Assembly: GCA_034211175.1 (NCBI GenBank)
Contig: JAXHUH010000166.1
Location: 1 to 7,418, forward strand
Length of the DNA: 7,418 nucleotides
Source of the DNA: JAXHUH01 sp034211175
GTDB lineage: Bacteria > Actinomycetota > Acidimicrobiia > Acidimicrobiales > CAIXPF01
Reading direction: 5' to 3'
This document shows positions 5,680 to 7,418 of the stretch, one piece after another; position 1 is the first letter of the stretch; each line of letters starts with the position of its first letter. The notes beneath the pieces were generated by a model. The model was not told where the DNA came from. It ran no database searches and saw only the letters and a program-made list of their open reading frames with translations. The position numbers and the translations under genes were made by a program.

Positions 5680-7418
5680 TCAGCCGCTGACCTGACGCCG
5701 TTCGACGCCGAATCGGCTGGCCTCGTCGAGTGGCATCGGCCCGGCGAACAGGAAGCCCTGCACGAGCTCGATGCCGGCGGCGGTGACCATGTCGAGCTGC
5801 GCCGTCGTCTCGACCCGCTCGGCGACGACGTCCATGCCGAGTCGGCGGCCGAGATCCGCGGCGGCGGCCAACATCGTGCGTGCGCCCCGCTCGGTGGGGT
5901 CCGCGGGTACGAACTCGCCGTCGAGCTTGAGGACGTCGGCGGGGATGTTGCGCAGCTGGGTGAACGACGAGTGGCCGCGCCCGAAGTCGTCGATGGCGAT
6001 CGACACGCCGAGGTCGCGCAGCGCCCGGAGGGTCTCCATCGCCGGCTCGAACGCCGAGGCGAGGTCGTGCTCGGTGACCTCGACCACGAGCCGTGTCGGG
6101 TCGAGCCGGCCGTCGGCCTCGAGCTGACGCACGACGTCGACCATCCACCGCCGGGCGAGGGACCGGCCCGACACGTTCACCGCCGTCCGGCTCCGGGTCT
6201 CGAGCGTGGAGCGCTGCAGCGCGGAGACCCGCTCCAGGACGACCTCGGCGATCTCGTCGATGGCGCCGAGCTCCTCGGCGACGGGGAGGAAGTCGTTGGG
6301 GCCCAGCAGCCCCTCGGTGGGGTGGTTCCAGCGGGCGAGCGCCTCGAAGCCCCAGGGGCGGCGGTTCGACAGGTCCATCACCGGCTGGAACAACGTCGCG
6401 ATCCGCTTGGACAGGTCCGCCGTCTGCAGCTCCTCGACCATCGACATCCGCCTGGCCGTCGACGCCCGCAGCGCCAGGTCGAAGCGGCGGGACACCCGAC
6501 CGCCGGCGCGTCGGGCGGCGAGGGTGGCGATGCCGGCCGACACGAGGAGGCGATCCGCCCGGACGTGATCGACGGGCACGACATCGGTCGTCGCCCAGCC
6601 GACGCTGACCGACAGCGGCATGCGACGACCGCCGACCGTGTACGGCACGCCGAGCGTGTCGACGAGCTCGGCCGCGGTGATCTCGTGGCGACGGTCGGAG
6701 GGGCCGGCCACGACGATGGCGAAGTCGTCGTCGCCGATGCGCCCGACGAGCGCGTCGATCGGCTGGGTGATCGCCCGCAGCCGGCGTGCGAGCGCGAGGA
6801 GGAGCTGGTCACTGACCACCGACCCGAGGGTCTCGTTGACCTCGACGAACCCGTCGACGTCGACGAGGAACACCGCGACCTGCTCGTGGCGGCGCCCACC
6901 GTCGCGACCGGGGGTGGCGGCCATCGCCGCGAGGAGGCGACGCAGCTCGTCGAGCAGGCCGTCGCGGTTCACGAAGCCGGTGAGCTCGTCGTGTGTGGTC
7001 TGCCACTCGAGGGTCCGGCACCGGGCCCCGAGCGCCTCGACCTGCTCACCGAGCGCGGCCTCGTCGTCGACCGAGGAGGCCGGGGGCGCGACGACGTTCG
7101 ACGCCGCCTCGTCGCGGGCCGCGGCGGTCGCCCATGCGACCACCTCGGCCAGGACCACGAGGAACAGCGCGGCGAGGGCGGCCTCCCCGGCGACCGACGG
7201 CACCGTCCGGTCGGTCCCCATCAGCGGCGCGAGGAACGCGAGGCCGAACGGCACGACGTAGGCGGCGGCCGACCATCGGGGCAGCGCCATGCCGATCCAC
7301 ACGAACACGGCGGCGCAGAACATGAGGGCGCCCGGGTCGTTGCCGTCGAGGACGACGCTGCGGGCGGCGACGAACGCGAACGCGACGAGGGGCAGCAGCG
7401 GGAGCACCCGCCGCGCCC
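5680..7418 (-). CDS. Membrane GGDEF/EAL protein, probable c-di-GMP phosphodiesterase (N-terminus beyond the window)
   Basis: The frame is open to the right edge, so the start is probably outside; a GTG at 7407 is a possible start and is used for numbering (575 aa). Four hydrophobic segments are visible (about 1-20, 27-43, 46-64, 72-93), then a short helical linker (115-135), a GGDEF domain (about 136-310) and an EAL domain (about 330-565). The EAL domain has the residues expected for c-di-GMP hydrolysis to pGpG: E355 (EALARW), N411 (NVS), E443 (EVTE), D473-D474 (DDFG), K494, E530 (AERVET) and Q550 (QGF). The GGDEF domain begins normally (DELTGFVNR, 140-148), but its signature reads GDDDF (225-229), and the usual K, H and G of the substrate region are V188, S196 and S199. 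No RxxD inhibitory site is seen. It is probably not a cyclase, perhaps a GTP-sensing domain. Its stop overlaps nothing and lies just past the hairpin repeat. Confidence 0.9.
   Translation of the reverse strand, partial: ARRVLPLLPLVAFAFVAARSVVLDGNDPGALMFCAAVFVWIGMALPRWSAAAYVVPFGLAFLAPLMGTDRTVPSVAGEAALAALFLVVLAEVVAWATAAARDEAASNVVAPPASSVDDEAALGEQVEALGARCRTLEWQTTHDELTGFVNRDGLLDELRRLLAAMAATPGRDGGRRHEQVAVFLVDVDGFVEVNETLGSVVSDQLLLALARRLRAITQPIDALVGRIGDDDFAIVVAGPSDRRHEITAAELVDTLGVPYTVGGRRMPLSVSVGWATTDVVPVDHVRADRLLVSAGIATLAARRAGGRVSRRFDLALRASTARRMSMVEELQTADLSKRIATLFQPVMDLSNRRPWGFEALARWNHPTEGLLGPNDFLPVAEELGAIDEIAEVVLERVSALQRSTLETRSRTAVNVSGRSLARRWMVDVVRQLEADGRLDPTRLVVEVTEHDLASAFEPAMETLRALRDLGVSIAIDDFGRGHSSFTQLRNIPADVLKLDGEFVPADPTERGARTMLAAAADLGRRLGMDVVAERVETTAQLDMVTAAGIELVQGFLFAGPMPLDEASRFGVERRQVSG

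Noticed and set aside
1..7418. CRISPR array, insertion sequence, biosynthetic operon or toxin-antitoxin pair
   Set aside because: No spaced repeats, no transposase motifs or terminal inverted repeats, and the genes are mostly on alternating strands with no shared pathway. No undescribed multi-gene system could be supported.

Overview
The window is GC-rich (about 70% by eye) with G/C-ending codons almost throughout. The genes are typical of soil or aquatic actinobacteria: an Rv2258c-like methyltransferase, a class III aminotransferase, a stand-alone cyclic-nucleotide-binding protein, a microsomal-type epoxide hydrolase, a LysM lipoprotein and a membrane GGDEF/EAL protein. Together with TANNNT-type -10 boxes and a probable leaderless gene, this suggests an actinobacterium, perhaps of the Acidimicrobiia (Ilumatobacter/Iamia type). 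That placement is inference; no rRNA or marker gene is present.

Layout from left to right. 1-330 (+): an open frame whose end resembles the C-terminus of an Mrr-type restriction endonuclease, cut or decayed at its 5' side, with less GC-biased codons than the rest. 331-523: no gene, one clear hairpin. 524-1648 (-): SAM-dependent methyltransferase. 1649-1952: divergent intergenic region with a C/A-rich repetitive leader. 1953-3167 (+): PLP-dependent class III aminotransferase. 3168-3220: convergent gap with a hairpin. 3221-3670 (-): small cyclic-nucleotide-binding-domain protein. 3671-3871: divergent promoter region. 3872-5011 (+): epoxide hydrolase, probably from a leaderless transcript. 5012-5154: gap holding a 20-bp tandem repeat. 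5155-5568 (+): LysM lipoprotein. 5569-5679: convergent gap filled by two copies of a structured 54-bp repeat. 5680-7418 (-): GGDEF/EAL membrane protein whose N-terminus runs off the right edge.

The genes mostly alternate in strand, and each of the three convergent junctions carries a GC-rich hairpin without a T-tract, so most genes look like single transcription units rather than an operon. I see no shared pathway. Two genes touch nucleotide second-messenger signalling: the CNB protein and a probable c-di-GMP phosphodiesterase with a degenerate GGDEF site. They are not adjacent.

I found no clear undescribed multi-gene system. The items most worth a second look are the duplicated hairpin repeat at 5577-5677, the degenerate GGDEF site, the Mrr remnant and the 20-bp tandem repeat upstream of the lipoprotein gene.
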